Origin: Dasania sp. GY-MA-18
Lineage (GTDB): Bacteria; Pseudomonadota; Gammaproteobacteria; Pseudomonadales; Dasaniaceae
Reading direction: 5' to 3'
DNA length: 64,000 bases
Assembly: GCF_024734385.1 (NCBI RefSeq)
Contig: NZ_JANHAP010000010.1
Span: 120,813 to 184,812, forward strand
Shown: positions 1 to 9,680 of the stretch, piece by piece
Layout: each line of letters begins with the position of its first letter
How positions within the stretch are numbered: position 1 is the stretch's first letter
Translations under genes and position numbers: made by a program
Notes under the pieces: generated by a model
Database searches by the model: none
What the model was told of the DNA's origin: nothing
The model's input: the letters and a program-made list of their open reading frames with translations, nothing else

Positions 1-977
1 AGCATCCAGTGATTAATTTTTTCACTTAGCAATTCCGCGTTTAATTCGCTTTGCGGCAATAACAGGCCCGCGCCATTGTTTGCCAGCCAGCGAGCATTTT
101 CAGTTTGGTGATCATCTATGGCATGGGGCAAGGGAATTAATAAACTACCCACTCCCGCCGCCGTTAACTCGGCAACGGTTAAAGCCCCGGCTCTACAAAT
201 CACCACATCGGCCCAGCTATAAGCTGCGGCCATATCTTCTATAAAAGGCTCGGCCTTAACGCTGAGCTTGGCCTGGTTATACGCCTGTTTTACCGACTCT
301 ATATGAGCACTGCCGGTTTGATGCCATAGCTCTACCCCGGACTTATCGTCCAGCTGCAGTAAAGCCTGCGGCAGGGCATCGTTAAGCGCCTTAGCACCCA
401 GACTGCCGCCCAATACCAATACATGTAGCGGCTGGTTTTTTCTAGCCTGCCAACGCAACTCTGGCGCAACAATTTGAGCGATGTCTTCACGCACAGGATT
501 ACCTATACAACGATTTTTACTGCCGCCCAAATTAATGGGATAAGCTGTTAACACCACCTTGGCAAAACGTGCCAGCAAACGGTTGGTGGTACCGGCCACG
601 GCATTTTGTTCATGTATTACCAAGGGCCTACCCGTTAACCAAGCAGCTAAGCCACCTGGACCTGCCACAAAGCCGCCCATGCCTAATACACACACAGGGT
701 CTAAGCGGCGCAGCACTTTTAATGCCTGTATCAAGGCCTGCAATAATTGCCAGGGTGCTTTTAATAAGCTCACTAAGCCTTTACCGCGCAAACCCGATAC
801 CGTTAATAAATTTAATTTAATATCAGCCTCAGGCACCAAGCGCGACTCTATACCCTTAGCCGTACCGAGCCACTCCACATGTACACCCTGGGCACGCAGG
901 CATTCGACTGCAGCCAATGCCGGAAACACGTGGCCGCCGGTACCACCGGCCATAATTAACACCGCTGGCGCAGTCAT
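1..977 (-). CDS. murG: MurG, lipid II-forming GlcNAc transferase (3' end off window)
   Basis: Transfers GlcNAc from UDP-GlcNAc to lipid I on the inner face of the cytoplasmic membrane, giving lipid II. Only the first 325 codons are in the window; the C-terminus lies beyond the left edge. The reading frame was translated by hand from the ATG at 977. It shows the N-terminal glycine loop GGTGGH (residues 11-16), the acceptor-side HEQNAVAG segment and the donor-side PLPHAIDDHQTENA segment, all characteristic of MurG. The start overlaps the ftsW stop in an ATGA arrangement, so translation is probably coupled. It is the last visible gene of the dcw cluster; murC, ddl and ftsQAZ would be expected further left. 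Confidence 0.95.
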   Translation of the reverse strand, partial: MTAPAVLIMAGGTGGHVFPALAAVECLRAQGVHVEWLGTAKGIESRLVPEADIKLNLLTVSGLRGKGLVSLLKAPWQLLQALIQALKVLRRLDPVCVLGMGGFVAGPGGLAAWLTGRPLVIHEQNAVAGTTNRLLARFAKVVLTAYPINLGGSKNRCIGNPVREDIAQIVAPELRWQARKNQPLHVLVLGGSLGAKALNDALPQALLQLDDKSGVELWHQTGSAHIESVKQAYNQAKLSVKAEPFIEDMAAAYSWADVVICRAGALTVAELTAAGVGSLLIPLPHAIDDHQTENARWLANNGAGLLLPQSELNAELLSEKINHWM

Positions 978-2215
978 GATTTAGCCCCGCCATTGCTTTT
1001 TTTACTGACCGTAGCTGCACCCTGGTGCAACTCGCTATAGATACGAAACGCCATGGCCATTAATGCGCAGCACACAATTAAACTGCTGCCGCCATAGCTC
1101 AAAAAGGGCAGCGTTAAGCCCTTGGTGGGCAACATGCCGGTGTTAACCCCTATATTGATAAACACTTGGCCACTTATCATTAACGCTATGCCGTAGGCCA
1201 CATAGGCATGAAACGGCTTAAGCATTTGCTCGGCCAAGCGGCCCAGTTTTAAAATTTGCATAATCAAGCATGCAAACAAGGCCAATAATATTAACGAACC
1301 CACTGCGCCAAACTCTTCTGCATAAATGGCAAACACAAAGTCGGTATGCGACTCAGGCAAGAAAAATAATTTTTGTATGCTATTGCCCAAACCCACGCCA
1401 AACCACTCGCCGCGACCAAAAGCAATTAATGACTGTGTTAACTGATAGCCACTGCCAAATTTAAACTCATCTGCCCAAGGGTCAGAGAAGGCCAGCCAGC
1501 GTTGCAGGCGATAAGGTGAGGTCGCTATCAGTAATACCAAGGCCATCACTGAACTTAAAATCACCAATAAAAACTGCCCCAGTTTCACCCCGGCTAAAAA
1601 CAACATACCAAAGGCTGTGCCTACGGTTACTACGGTGGCACCAAAATCTGGTTCCAACATCAATAACAAGGTAATTAAAAACAACACCACCATGGGTTTA
1701 ACAAAACCCGCCCAGCTGGCACGCAACTCTTGCTGTCTGCGCACTAGATAGCCAGCTAAATATAAAATCACACAAACCTTAGCTAGCTCGGAAGCCTGCA
1801 GGGTTAACACCCCCAGGCTTAACCAGCGACGGCTGCCGTTCACTTCGCGACCTACACCGGGTATTAATACCATCATCAATAAAATAAAGGCGGCAAATAA
1901 CAATAGCGGGCTGCAACGCTCCCAAACATTCATAGGCACTTTATACACCAACAGCGCCCCCACCAAGGCCACCGCTAAATGAAAGCCGTAGCGCGTAATA
2001 TGAAAAAACGGGTTGCCGTATTGATAAGCGGCAAACTCTATAGAGGCTGAGCTCATCGCTACAAAGCCAATTAAAATAAGCGCCACTATGCAGCCTGCCA
2101 TTAATGGCGCTGACACTTGCAGCTCACCGGGAGCCGCTACCGCCAAGGCACCCCGGCTAGCTTCTTGTTTGGCCGCCGTTTTTTGTGGGCGTGTATTTTT
2201 AGCGAGCGTGATCAT
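974..2215 (-). CDS. ftsW: FtsW, septal peptidoglycan glycosyltransferase (SEDS family)
   Basis: SEDS-family polymerase that works with FtsI to make septal peptidoglycan from lipid II. The protein is 413 residues, the usual length, with an N-terminal cytoplasmic stretch of about 35 residues followed by many hydrophobic helices. Seen directly: the PDFGAT motif near residue 189 and the loop motif PESHTDF at 287-293, whose Asp292 matches the catalytic aspartate of the family. The ATG overlaps the murD stop (TGATG) and the stop overlaps the murG start, so the gene sits in a tightly coupled operon. Lineage-specific alternatives (RodA, SpoVE) are unlikely given the dcw position between murD and murG. 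Confidence 0.96.
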   Translation of the reverse strand: MITLAKNTRPQKTAAKQEASRGALAVAAPGELQVSAPLMAGCIVALILIGFVAMSSASIEFAAYQYGNPFFHITRYGFHLAVALVGALLVYKVPMNVWERCSPLLLFAAFILLMMVLIPGVGREVNGSRRWLSLGVLTLQASELAKVCVILYLAGYLVRRQQELRASWAGFVKPMVVLFLITLLLMLEPDFGATVVTVGTAFGMLFLAGVKLGQFLLVILSSVMALVLLIATSPYRLQRWLAFSDPWADEFKFGSGYQLTQSLIAFGRGEWFGVGLGNSIQKLFFLPESHTDFVFAIYAEEFGAVGSLILLALFACLIMQILKLGRLAEQMLKPFHAYVAYGIALMISGQVFINIGVNTGMLPTKGLTLPFLSYGGSSLIVCCALMAMAFRIYSELHQGAATVSKKSNGGAKS

Positions 2216-3576
2216 CAGTGCACACTCTTATTTTTTAAAGCATTCACCGCTGCGCAAAAATCGTCACCGCGCTGCTGGTAATTGCTATACATATCAAAAC
2301 TGGCACAGGCCGGTGCCAATAACACCGCATCGCCTTCTTTAGCTAAAGCCTTAGCGGCAGCCACCGCCTCAACCATGCTGCCGGCCTTGCTTACTTTTAC
2401 TACCGGTGACAATAAATCTGCCAACACCTGGGCCTCAGTGCCAATTAACACTGCCGCGCTACAGGCACGCTGCACCGGTACTAATAAATCATCAAAGCTA
2501 GCGCCTTTGCCTTCGCCACCGGCGATTAAGACGATTTTTTCTACGCTGGCTGCTAAGCCTTCTATGGCTGCCAGCGCTGCCCCCACATTGGTAGCCTTGG
2601 AATCGTTGTAATATTTAACCCCCGCTATGCTGGCAACAAACTGGCAGCGATGTGGCAGGCCAGCAAAATTGCGCAGGGCCTTGAGCATGGCTGCAAAGGG
2701 CAAGCCCGCAGCATGGCCTAGCGCTAAGGCGGCCAAGGCGTTTTCTATATTGTGGCGGCCTACAATTTTCAGCTCTGATACAGGCATTAGCTTTTCAAAC
2801 TGAAAGGCTAAAAATTCTTGCTCGCCCTCTTTAATTAAGCCAAAGCCTTTAAAGTCGGGCTGCCCTAAACCAAAATGCCACTGCTTTACTTCATCTGGCA
2901 CTAAGGGCTTAGATAAAGTGTCAGAGCAATTCACTACCACCTGCTTACAGCCAAAAAAGATGCGGTGCTTGGCGCGGTGATAGGCGGCTATATCGCTGTA
3001 TCTATCCATGTGATCGGGGCTGATATTAAGCACCGTGGCCACTTCCGCATTGAGCGGCTGCGCGCGCTCTAATTGAAAACTGGATAATTCCAACACATAT
3101 AAATCGGGTTCAGGCTCGGCCAATAAGGCCAGCGCGGGCACACCTATATTGCCGCCCACAGCAACGCGTTTACCTGCTGCTGCGGCCATCTCACCCACTA
3201 GTGCTGTCACCGTGCTTTTACCGTTAGAGCCGGTAATGGCGATAATAGGGGCTTTAGCTTCGCGTCTGAATAAATCTATATCGCCACAGTAAGCCGTGCC
3301 CGCCGCTATGGCGCGCTGTATCGCTGGCTGCTCTAGCGATACGCCGGGGCTAATAATTAATTCATTGGCATTGGCTAGTGCTTCATCAGTAATCGCGCCC
3401 AAGCTCACCGCCACATCAGGTAATTCTTGCTGTAATTCTTTTAAACCCGGTGGTTGTTCGCGGCTATCAACGACAGAGAAAGGAATATTTTTACTGGCCA
3501 AATAACGCGCACAGGATAGCCCCGTCAGGCCTAGGCCTACGACTACACAGTGATTGTCTTTAGCGATAATTTGCAC
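2215..3576 (-). CDS. murD: MurD, UDP-MurNAc-L-Ala:D-Glu ligase
   Basis: Cytoplasmic ATP-dependent ligase adding D-glutamate to UDP-MurNAc-L-alanine. The 453-residue product has the family layout: an N-terminal UDP-binding Rossmann domain with GLGLTGLS (residues 14-21), a central ATPase domain with GSNGKST (116-122), and a C-terminal domain with the YNDSKATN segment typical of MurD. It lies between mraY and ftsW, 15 bases downstream of mraY, and its stop overlaps the ftsW start. Length and motifs are ordinary; nothing odd is seen. Confidence 0.97.
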   Translation of the reverse strand: MQIIAKDNHCVVVGLGLTGLSCARYLASKNIPFSVVDSREQPPGLKELQQELPDVAVSLGAITDEALANANELIISPGVSLEQPAIQRAIAAGTAYCGDIDLFRREAKAPIIAITGSNGKSTVTALVGEMAAAAGKRVAVGGNIGVPALALLAEPEPDLYVLELSSFQLERAQPLNAEVATVLNISPDHMDRYSDIAAYHRAKHRIFFGCKQVVVNCSDTLSKPLVPDEVKQWHFGLGQPDFKGFGLIKEGEQEFLAFQFEKLMPVSELKIVGRHNIENALAALALGHAAGLPFAAMLKALRNFAGLPHRCQFVASIAGVKYYNDSKATNVGAALAAIEGLAASVEKIVLIAGGEGKGASFDDLLVPVQRACSAAVLIGTEAQVLADLLSPVVKVSKAGSMVEAVAAAKALAKEGDAVLLAPACASFDMYSNYQQRGDDFCAAVNALKNKSVH

Positions 3577-3591
3577 CAGTAATATTTCCTA

Positions 3592-4674
3592 TTAACGCAG
3601 TTTTAAAGTTGCCAAACCAAATAGCACCAGCATGACGGTAATAATCCAAAAACGAACTATCACTCGTGGCTCTGGCCAACCTTTTAATTCAAAGTGGTGA
3701 TGTATGGGCGCCATTTTAAAAATGCGACGGCCGGTAAGCTTATAAGAGGCCACCTGCAAAATAACGGAGACTGTCTCCATCACAAACACGCCACCCATAA
3801 TAAAAAATACAATTTCATGGCGGGTAATAACCGCCACGGTGCCTAGGGCAGCCCCCAGCGCTAAGGCACCTACGTCACCCATAAAAATTTGCGCGGGGTA
3901 GGTGTTAAACCATAAAAAGCCCAAACCGGCACCGGCCATAGCGCCGCAAAACACCACTAACTCACCGGAGCCCGGCACATAAGGGATAAATAAATATTGC
4001 GAAAACTCGGAGTGCCCCACCAAATAGGCAATCACCCCCAACGCCGAACCCACCATTACCGTGGGCATAATGGCAAGGCCATCTAAACCATCAGTGAGGT
4101 TCACCGCATTGCTGGAGCCGACGATGACAAAGTAAGTCAGCACAATAAAAAACGGCCCCAGATTCCAGGCGTAATTTTTTAGGAAGGGGAAAAACAGCTG
4201 TGTCTCTGCCGGTGTCACGGCGATATCGTATAAAAAGATCGCCGCCCCCAAGCCCGCCACCGACTGCCAAAAATATTTCCAGCGTGCGGGTAAGCCTTTG
4301 GAGTTTTTCTCTATCACTTTGCGGTAGTCGTCCACCCAGCCCACAGCACCAAAAATGGAGGTCACCAGTAACACCGTCCACACATAGGGGTTGGTTAAAT
4401 CGGACCACAACAAGGTACTGGCAATAATCGCCACCAAAATTAATGCTCCACCCATGGTCGGCGTACCAGCCTTGCTGAGGTGAGACTCGGGGCCATCGTC
4501 GCGCACAGACTGGCCTATTTGGTGGTAGTTAAGCTTGCGTATCATCCACGGACCTAACAGCAGAGAAATAAGCAGCGCTGTCATTACCCCTAAAATACCG
4601 CGCACAGTAAGGTATTGAAAAACCTGAAAAGCGGTAAAATGTTGCGACAGTAATTCTGACAACCAAAGCAGCAT
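3592..4674 (-). CDS. mraY: MraY, phospho-MurNAc-pentapeptide translocase (lipid I synthase)
   Basis: Integral membrane enzyme moving phospho-MurNAc-pentapeptide from UDP to undecaprenyl phosphate, forming lipid I. At 360 residues it has the standard length and about ten hydrophobic helices. Diagnostic segments visible are [12 protein letters not shown] near residue 66, the aspartate-rich [10 protein letters not shown] loop, [11 protein letters not shown], and the APIHHHFE loop close to the C-terminus. The ATG overlaps the murF stop by one base (TAATG), so the two are probably translationally coupled. Its product feeds MurG in the same cluster. Confidence 0.97.
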   Translation of the reverse strand: MLLWLSELLSQHFTAFQVFQYLTVRGILGVMTALLISLLLGPWMIRKLNYHQIGQSVRDDGPESHLSKAGTPTMGGALILVAIIASTLLWSDLTNPYVWTVLLVTSIFGAVGWVDDYRKVIEKNSKGLPARWKYFWQSVAGLGAAIFLYDIAVTPAETQLFFPFLKNYAWNLGPFFIVLTYFVIVGSSNAVNLTDGLDGLAIMPTVMVGSALGVIAYLVGHSEFSQYLFIPYVPGSGELVVFCGAMAGAGLGFLWFNTYPAQIFMGDVGALALGAALGTVAVITRHEIVFFIMGGVFVMETVSVILQVASYKLTGRRIFKMAPIHHHFELKGWPEPRVIVRFWIITVMLVLFGLATLKLR

Positions 4675-6038
4675 TAGTCTGTCTCCCCTTGAGTAAAAGT
4701 TGTTGTTATTATTTCGACAACACGCTCCATGTGAGAACTACGCGAGCCTTTCACCAACACGGTTCCCTGCTGGCAATAAGGCAAACCTGCTTGTTGCAAC
4801 GCTTCTATACTGGCAAAAGCGACAGCGCCCTCGCCAAAACCTGCCGCCACATCATTGGCCCAAGGCCCTACTGCAACAACATGATCAATATTTTTACTAC
4901 GGCAATAGCTGCCCATTTGCCGGTGCAGGGCTTGCTCATGCTCACCCAGCTCGGCCATAGCGCCCAACACTAAACAGCGCGGCTGCTCACTTTGCGCCAG
5001 CACATCTATGGCGGCTTGCACGGCATCGGGGTTGGCGTTGTAGCTATCGTCTATTAACGTTAAGCCATCGTTAACGGCGATGACATTTAAACGTCCGGCC
5101 ACCGCGTGCATATTTTGCAGGCCAGTTTTTATCTCTGCCAAACTGGCTCCGGCTGCCAAGGCGGCGGCCGCCGCAGCCAAGGCATTGGCGACATTATGTT
5201 TACCTAATAAGGGCAAGCGTATAGCGCAGTGCTGGCCGCAGGCATGTAAATTAAATTCCGTATACTGCGCAGCGGTTTTTATTGCGCTGGCAAAAACATC
5301 GGCCTGGCTATTGTGCAGACTAAAACTGATACGCTGTGCTTTCGCTGCCTGCTGCTGCCATAACTCGGCATACTCGCTATCGATATTAATTACTGCTGTG
5401 TCTTGCTCGGCAAGGCCTAGGTAAATTTCACCTTTGGTTTGCGCCACCACATCCGTGCTACCAAAACCAGCCAAGTGCGCCTGCAATGCGTTAGTGACTA
5501 TGGCTATGGTGGGTTGAGCAAATTGACATAAATAAGCGATATCTGCTTTTTTAGCGGCGCCCATTTCTATCACCGCGCAATCGTGCTGGGGCTGTAATTG
5601 CAGCAAGGTTAAAGGCACACCGATTTCATTGTTTAAGTTGCCCTGGGTCGCCAATACCGCACCGCGCTGAGCCATAATGCTGGCTAACATTTCTTTGGTG
5701 GTGGTTTTACCGGCACTGCCGGTTAGCGCGATTACCGGCTTATTAAAAGCCTGTCTTTGCATGGCGGCGATTTGCCCCAAGGCTAAGCGCGTATCGGCAA
5801 CCACTAGCTGCGGAATATCGACAGGCTGGCGCTGGCTAACTATGGCCGCTACAGCCTGCTGCTGCGCCGCGCTGGCGACAAATTGGTTGGCGTCAAAATG
5901 CTCGCCGCTTAAGGCCACAAAACAATCCCCGGCTTTTAGGGCACGACTATCGGTGCAAATAGTATGTACTTCCGCATCAGCGGTTAGCTCGCCCGCTAAG
6001 ACGGTATTGAGCTGACTAAGTTTCATGGCCTGCATCAT
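4674..6038 (-). CDS. murF: MurF, UDP-MurNAc-tripeptide:D-Ala-D-Ala ligase
   Basis: Adds the D-Ala-D-Ala dipeptide to UDP-MurNAc-tripeptide, the last cytoplasmic precursor step. The 454-residue protein has the Mur-ligase ATP loop GSAGKTT at 107-113 and the C-terminal [10 protein letters not shown] signature of MurF. The first ATG (6038) overlaps the murE TGA as ATGA; a second ATG in frame one codon on (6035) is equally possible. It sits between murE and mraY in the standard order. Confidence 0.96.
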   Translation of the reverse strand: MMQAMKLSQLNTVLAGELTADAEVHTICTDSRALKAGDCFVALSGEHFDANQFVASAAQQQAVAAIVSQRQPVDIPQLVVADTRLALGQIAAMQRQAFNKPVIALTGSAGKTTTKEMLASIMAQRGAVLATQGNLNNEIGVPLTLLQLQPQHDCAVIEMGAAKKADIAYLCQFAQPTIAIVTNALQAHLAGFGSTDVVAQTKGEIYLGLAEQDTAVINIDSEYAELWQQQAAKAQRISFSLHNSQADVFASAIKTAAQYTEFNLHACGQHCAIRLPLLGKHNVANALAAAAAALAAGASLAEIKTGLQNMHAVAGRLNVIAVNDGLTLIDDSYNANPDAVQAAIDVLAQSEQPRCLVLGAMAELGEHEQALHRQMGSYCRSKNIDHVVAVGPWANDVAAGFGEGAVAFASIEALQQAGLPYCQQGTVLVKGSRSSHMERVVEIITTTFTQGETD

Positions 6039-7534
6039 AAAGCCGCCCTCTTAGCCAAAGCCAAGCGTGCTTGCACGGCATCGTTAAAAGGCAGCCGCTG
6101 CATACCAATTTGCTGATAGTCCTCGTGGCCTTTGCCTGCGATTAATAACACATCATCGTCGCTGGCCGATAACACCGCCTGCGCTATCGCCTGCGCCCTA
6201 TCGGCGACAATTGTTAAAGCATCAGTGTTGGCAGCGCCAGCGACTATCTGCTGAATAATTACATCAGCATTTTCGGTGCGCGGGTTATCACTGGTAATCC
6301 AGACTTGATCCGCCAGCCGCGCGGCCACTTCACCCATTAAGGGGCGTTTGCCCTGATCTCTATCGCCGCCGCAGCCAAATACACAGACTAATTTTTGCTG
6401 GGCGTGTAAACGCAATGCGGTTAAGGCCTGTTCTAAAGCATCGGGGGTATGAGCGTAATCAATAACCACGGCCGGTTTTTGCCCGCCGCTGTTAATTAAT
6501 TCCATACGGCCCGCAACCGGCTGCAAGTTACTCGCCGCCGCAACTAGGCTTTTAAAATCAAAACCCTGCGCGGCCAAGCTGGCGATAGCGGCCAATATAT
6601 TACTTAAATTAAAATGCCCTAGCAGCGAGCTATTTAAGCTCGCGCTACCCCAGGGCGATTGCAGCTGCGCGCTAATGCCCGCTGCATGAAACTGTATATC
6701 CGTGGCATAAACATCTGCCTGGCTGCTGCTAACGCTATAAGTGACTAGCTGCACGGCAGGTGCCAAGCTGGCGATCAACTGCTCCGCAAAAGCATCGTCG
6801 CGATTAATCACTGCGGTTTTTAAACCCGGCTGTTTAAACAGTTTTGCCTTGGCAGCACCGTAGCTGGCCATATCGCCGTGATAATCCAAATGATCACGGG
6901 TTAAATTGGTAAATACCGCCACATCAAATGTAATGGCTGCGACACGGCCTTGTTCTAAGCCGTGGGAAGAAACCTCCATGGCGACCATATCCACCTTAGT
7001 GCGCCAATCGGCCAAGGTTTTTTGTAAACTAATCGCATCCGGGGTGGTGTTTAAACCCGCTGTTAAATGCCCGTCTATGCCCGAACCCAAGGTGCCTATC
7101 ACGCCGCAATGTTTGTGCATGTGCTGCAACAATTGCATCACAAATTGGCTGCAGCTGGTTTTACCATTGGTACCGGTTACACCAATAATATTGTGTTGCT
7201 GCGAAGGCTGACCATAAAAATTGCCCGCTATCGCACTAATGCGCTGGTTTAAATTAGCCACCGCGACTACCGGTACCGCACAAGCACTTAGCTCGCTACT
7301 GACATCTACCAACACCGCTACCGCACCTTGCTGTATCGCCTGCGCAATAAAGTCTTCGCCATTCACAGTCGCGCCTACGCAGGCAATAAAAACATCGCCG
7401 GTGCGTACCGCGCGGCTATCGAGCTGCAAGCCGCTAATTTCAAGATTAGCAACAGCCTTATCCAGCGCAGGCGCAATATCAGCCAATAGCTGTTGTAAGG
7501 TCATCGCTTGTGGGGGCATAGGTTTGGCCATCAT
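6035..7534 (-). CDS. murE: MurE, UDP-MurNAc-L-Ala-D-Glu:meso-DAP ligase
   Basis: Adds the third stem-peptide residue. The 499-residue product carries the ATP loop GTNGKTS in the central domain and the C-terminal SDNPRTE motif. In characterised MurE proteins DNPR marks specificity for meso-diaminopimelate rather than lysine, as expected for a Gram-negative. Start and stop overlap ftsI and murF respectively, consistent with one coupled message. Length is normal for the family and no anomaly is seen. Confidence 0.97.
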   Translation of the reverse strand: MMAKPMPPQAMTLQQLLADIAPALDKAVANLEISGLQLDSRAVRTGDVFIACVGATVNGEDFIAQAIQQGAVAVLVDVSSELSACAVPVVAVANLNQRISAIAGNFYGQPSQQHNIIGVTGTNGKTSCSQFVMQLLQHMHKHCGVIGTLGSGIDGHLTAGLNTTPDAISLQKTLADWRTKVDMVAMEVSSHGLEQGRVAAITFDVAVFTNLTRDHLDYHGDMASYGAAKAKLFKQPGLKTAVINRDDAFAEQLIASLAPAVQLVTYSVSSSQADVYATDIQFHAAGISAQLQSPWGSASLNSSLLGHFNLSNILAAIASLAAQGFDFKSLVAAASNLQPVAGRMELINSGGQKPAVVIDYAHTPDALEQALTALRLHAQQKLVCVFGCGGDRDQGKRPLMGEVAARLADQVWITSDNPRTENADVIIQQIVAGAANTDALTIVADRAQAIAQAVLSASDDDVLLIAGKGHEDYQQIGMQRLPFNDAVQARLALAKRAAL

Positions 7535-9267
7535 TAAGCTGACTTGCGCCCCCCTGCAATAAGCTCGGGCTGGGCGACTACCGCCTCTTTTAATTCCGAG
7601 AGTTTATCGGGAGTTACATCTAATAAACGCAATGCATCTGACATTACTTTTGAAAACAGTGGTGCCGCAGCCTCACCGCCGTGATACATATCTATACTGG
7701 GCTCATCTATCATCACCACTGCCACTAAGCGTGGATTATTGGCTGGCGCCATACCGGCAAAAATGGCGCGATATCTATCGTCGGCATAGCCATTGTTTCC
7801 CACTTTATGCACGGTGCCGGTTTTGCCCGCCACAGTGTAAGTCGCGATTTGCGCACCGGTGCCTGTACCGCCTTTTTCGGTAACGGTTTTTAGCATCTCT
7901 ACCACTTGTTTGGCCTGGCGAGTATTTACCACCCGTGTAGCTTCTTGAGGGCTATCTTTGCGCAGCAAGCTTATAGGCTGCATCAAACCACCATTGGCTA
8001 AAACGGCGTAAGCCTGTGCAAGTTGCACAGGCGTTACCGACAAACCATAACCAAAAGCAAAATTGACAATTTCTATGGGCCGCCAATTAGCCCGACTGGG
8101 CATTTGCCCGGAGCTTTCGCCGGGGAAGCCCGAACCCACATCGCGCCCTAAACCAAAGCGGCCAAATAATTCCCAAATGGATTGTTCATCTAAATCCAGT
8201 GCAATTTTGCTAATACCTACCTGGCTGGACTTAGTTAAGATTTTAGTAACATCCATCACCCCGTAATTGACTGGGTCCAACAAAGGTTTTTTGCCTACCC
8301 GTATATAACCGGGATTGGTATCCACTAGGGTTTTGGGTGTGTACTTACCACTTTCTAAGGCCGCTAACACCGTTAAGGGTTTGACTGTTGAACCGGGCTC
8401 AAACACATCAGTCATGGCGCGGTTGCGCATATGAGCAGGGTTTAAACGGCTGCGGTTATTAGGATTATAGGAAGGCTGATTGACCATGGCTAAAACTTCA
8501 CCGGTCTCACTATCCACTACCACTACCGAGCCCGCTTTTGCTTTGGCGTTTTGCAACATGGCTTTTAATTCGCGGTAGGCCATGTACTGCAGGCGCATAT
8601 CTATGCTTAAGGTAAGCTCCTTACCCGATACCGCCTCTTGAGGCTGATCAATATCGCGTATTACGCTGCCGTGTAAATCTTTCAACACCCGCTTGCGGCC
8701 GTCGCTACCGCGCAACCACTGATCATAGGCCAACTCTAAACCCTCTTGGCCTTGATCATCTATATTGGTAAAGCCTACTAAGTGCGCTGCCACTTCGGCG
8801 GCAGGGTAGTAACGCTTATATTCTTGCTGCCGGTTGACACCTTTTATTTTTAACGCCATCACTGCTTTGGCTTGCTCGGGTGATATATGCCTGCGCAAAT
8901 AAATAAAACCGCGCTCGCGGTTGTCGTTTATTTTTTGTTTGATCACTGATACCGGCAAGTCCAGCAACTGCGCCAAAGGCTTGAGATCCTGATCCAGACC
9001 CTGCATATGCTTAGGGTTAATCCAGATAGAGGCCACCGGCGTACTAACCGCTAACGGCTCACCATTGCGATCGGTAATCACACCGCGATAGGCGGGAATT
9101 TTTTCCGTGCGTATGGTTCTGGCATCACCTTGATTTTGTAAAAATTGCGTATCCAGTAATTGCAAAGAAACCACTCGCCAAATTAAAAGCGCAGCCAAGC
9201 TCGCCAGTAGAAATACTACTAGCGAAAAACGCCATACTGGCATTGCTTGTTGTGGCTTAGTTTTCAA
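7534..9267 (-). CDS. ftsI: FtsI (PBP3), septal peptidoglycan transpeptidase
   Basis: Class B penicillin-binding protein that cross-links septal peptidoglycan with FtsW. 577 residues: short cytoplasmic tail, one membrane anchor (about 13-32), pedestal domain, then the transpeptidase domain. Active-site motifs are seen: STVK with Ser293 and Lys296, and KTG at 482-484. The middle motif, usually SSN, reads SSQ (347-349; codon CAG checked on the DNA), so the conserved asparagine is replaced by glutamine. The membrane anchor is uncleaved. Lies between ftsL and murE and overlaps the murE start. Confidence 0.96.
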   Translation of the reverse strand: MKTKPQQAMPVWRFSLVVFLLASLAALLIWRVVSLQLLDTQFLQNQGDARTIRTEKIPAYRGVITDRNGEPLAVSTPVASIWINPKHMQGLDQDLKPLAQLLDLPVSVIKQKINDNRERGFIYLRRHISPEQAKAVMALKIKGVNRQQEYKRYYPAAEVAAHLVGFTNIDDQGQEGLELAYDQWLRGSDGRKRVLKDLHGSVIRDIDQPQEAVSGKELTLSIDMRLQYMAYRELKAMLQNAKAKAGSVVVVDSETGEVLAMVNQPSYNPNNRSRLNPAHMRNRAMTDVFEPGSTVKPLTVLAALESGKYTPKTLVDTNPGYIRVGKKPLLDPVNYGVMDVTKILTKSSQVGISKIALDLDEQSIWELFGRFGLGRDVGSGFPGESSGQMPSRANWRPIEIVNFAFGYGLSVTPVQLAQAYAVLANGGLMQPISLLRKDSPQEATRVVNTRQAKQVVEMLKTVTEKGGTGTGAQIATYTVAGKTGTVHKVGNNGYADDRYRAIFAGMAPANNPRLVAVVMIDEPSIDMYHGGEAAAPLFSKVMSDALRLLDVTPDKLSELKEAVVAQPELIAGGRKSA

Positions 9268-9317
9268 TTACTAACCTTTTTAAGTGATTTTCGATACCAA
9301 TTTTTGTTATCTAGCTT

Positions 9318-9623
9318 TTATCTAACAATTCTAATAGCCGTTGGATCGGGTACTTTCATCGCTAACTTTTTTTTTGCAACTTCTTCTATACGCACTGGCG
9401 AGGCCCAAGTGCTTTGCTCTAATAGCAAGCGCCCCCACTGCTCTTCCAACTCTATTTCATGCCTATACTCACGCTGCAAAGCACTAAATAGCTGCCGGCT
9501 TTTATAGGTGCTGTATATCACCGCTAATGCCGAGGCCACCACCAGTGCTATTAACAGCGCACAGGCAATGCTTTTTTCAATATTGCTGGTCAACCCGTTA
9601 AGGGAATATCCCTGCTGGCTCAT
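9318..9623 (-). CDS. ftsL: FtsL, divisome bitopic membrane protein
   Basis: Small divisome subunit that with FtsB and FtsQ activates FtsWI. Identified mainly from position between rsmH and ftsI and from architecture: a short cytoplasmic N-terminus, one hydrophobic helix (ACALLIALVVASALAVIY region), then a periplasmic stretch of coiled-coil character ending in basic residues. FtsL is poorly conserved, so the call leans on synteny. An in-frame GTG lies two codons upstream at 9629, but AAAGG sits six bases before the ATG at 9623, so I prefer ATG; the product is then 101 residues. Confidence 0.85.
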   Translation of the reverse strand: MSQQGYSLNGLTSNIEKSIACALLIALVVASALAVIYSTYKSRQLFSALQREYRHEIELEEQWGRLLLEQSTWASPVRIEEVAKKKLAMKVPDPTAIRIVR

Positions 9624-9680
9624 TGGCACCCTTTACTTAACATTATTGTCAGTCTTAGCTCGCCAAAACTTCTGTTGTTA

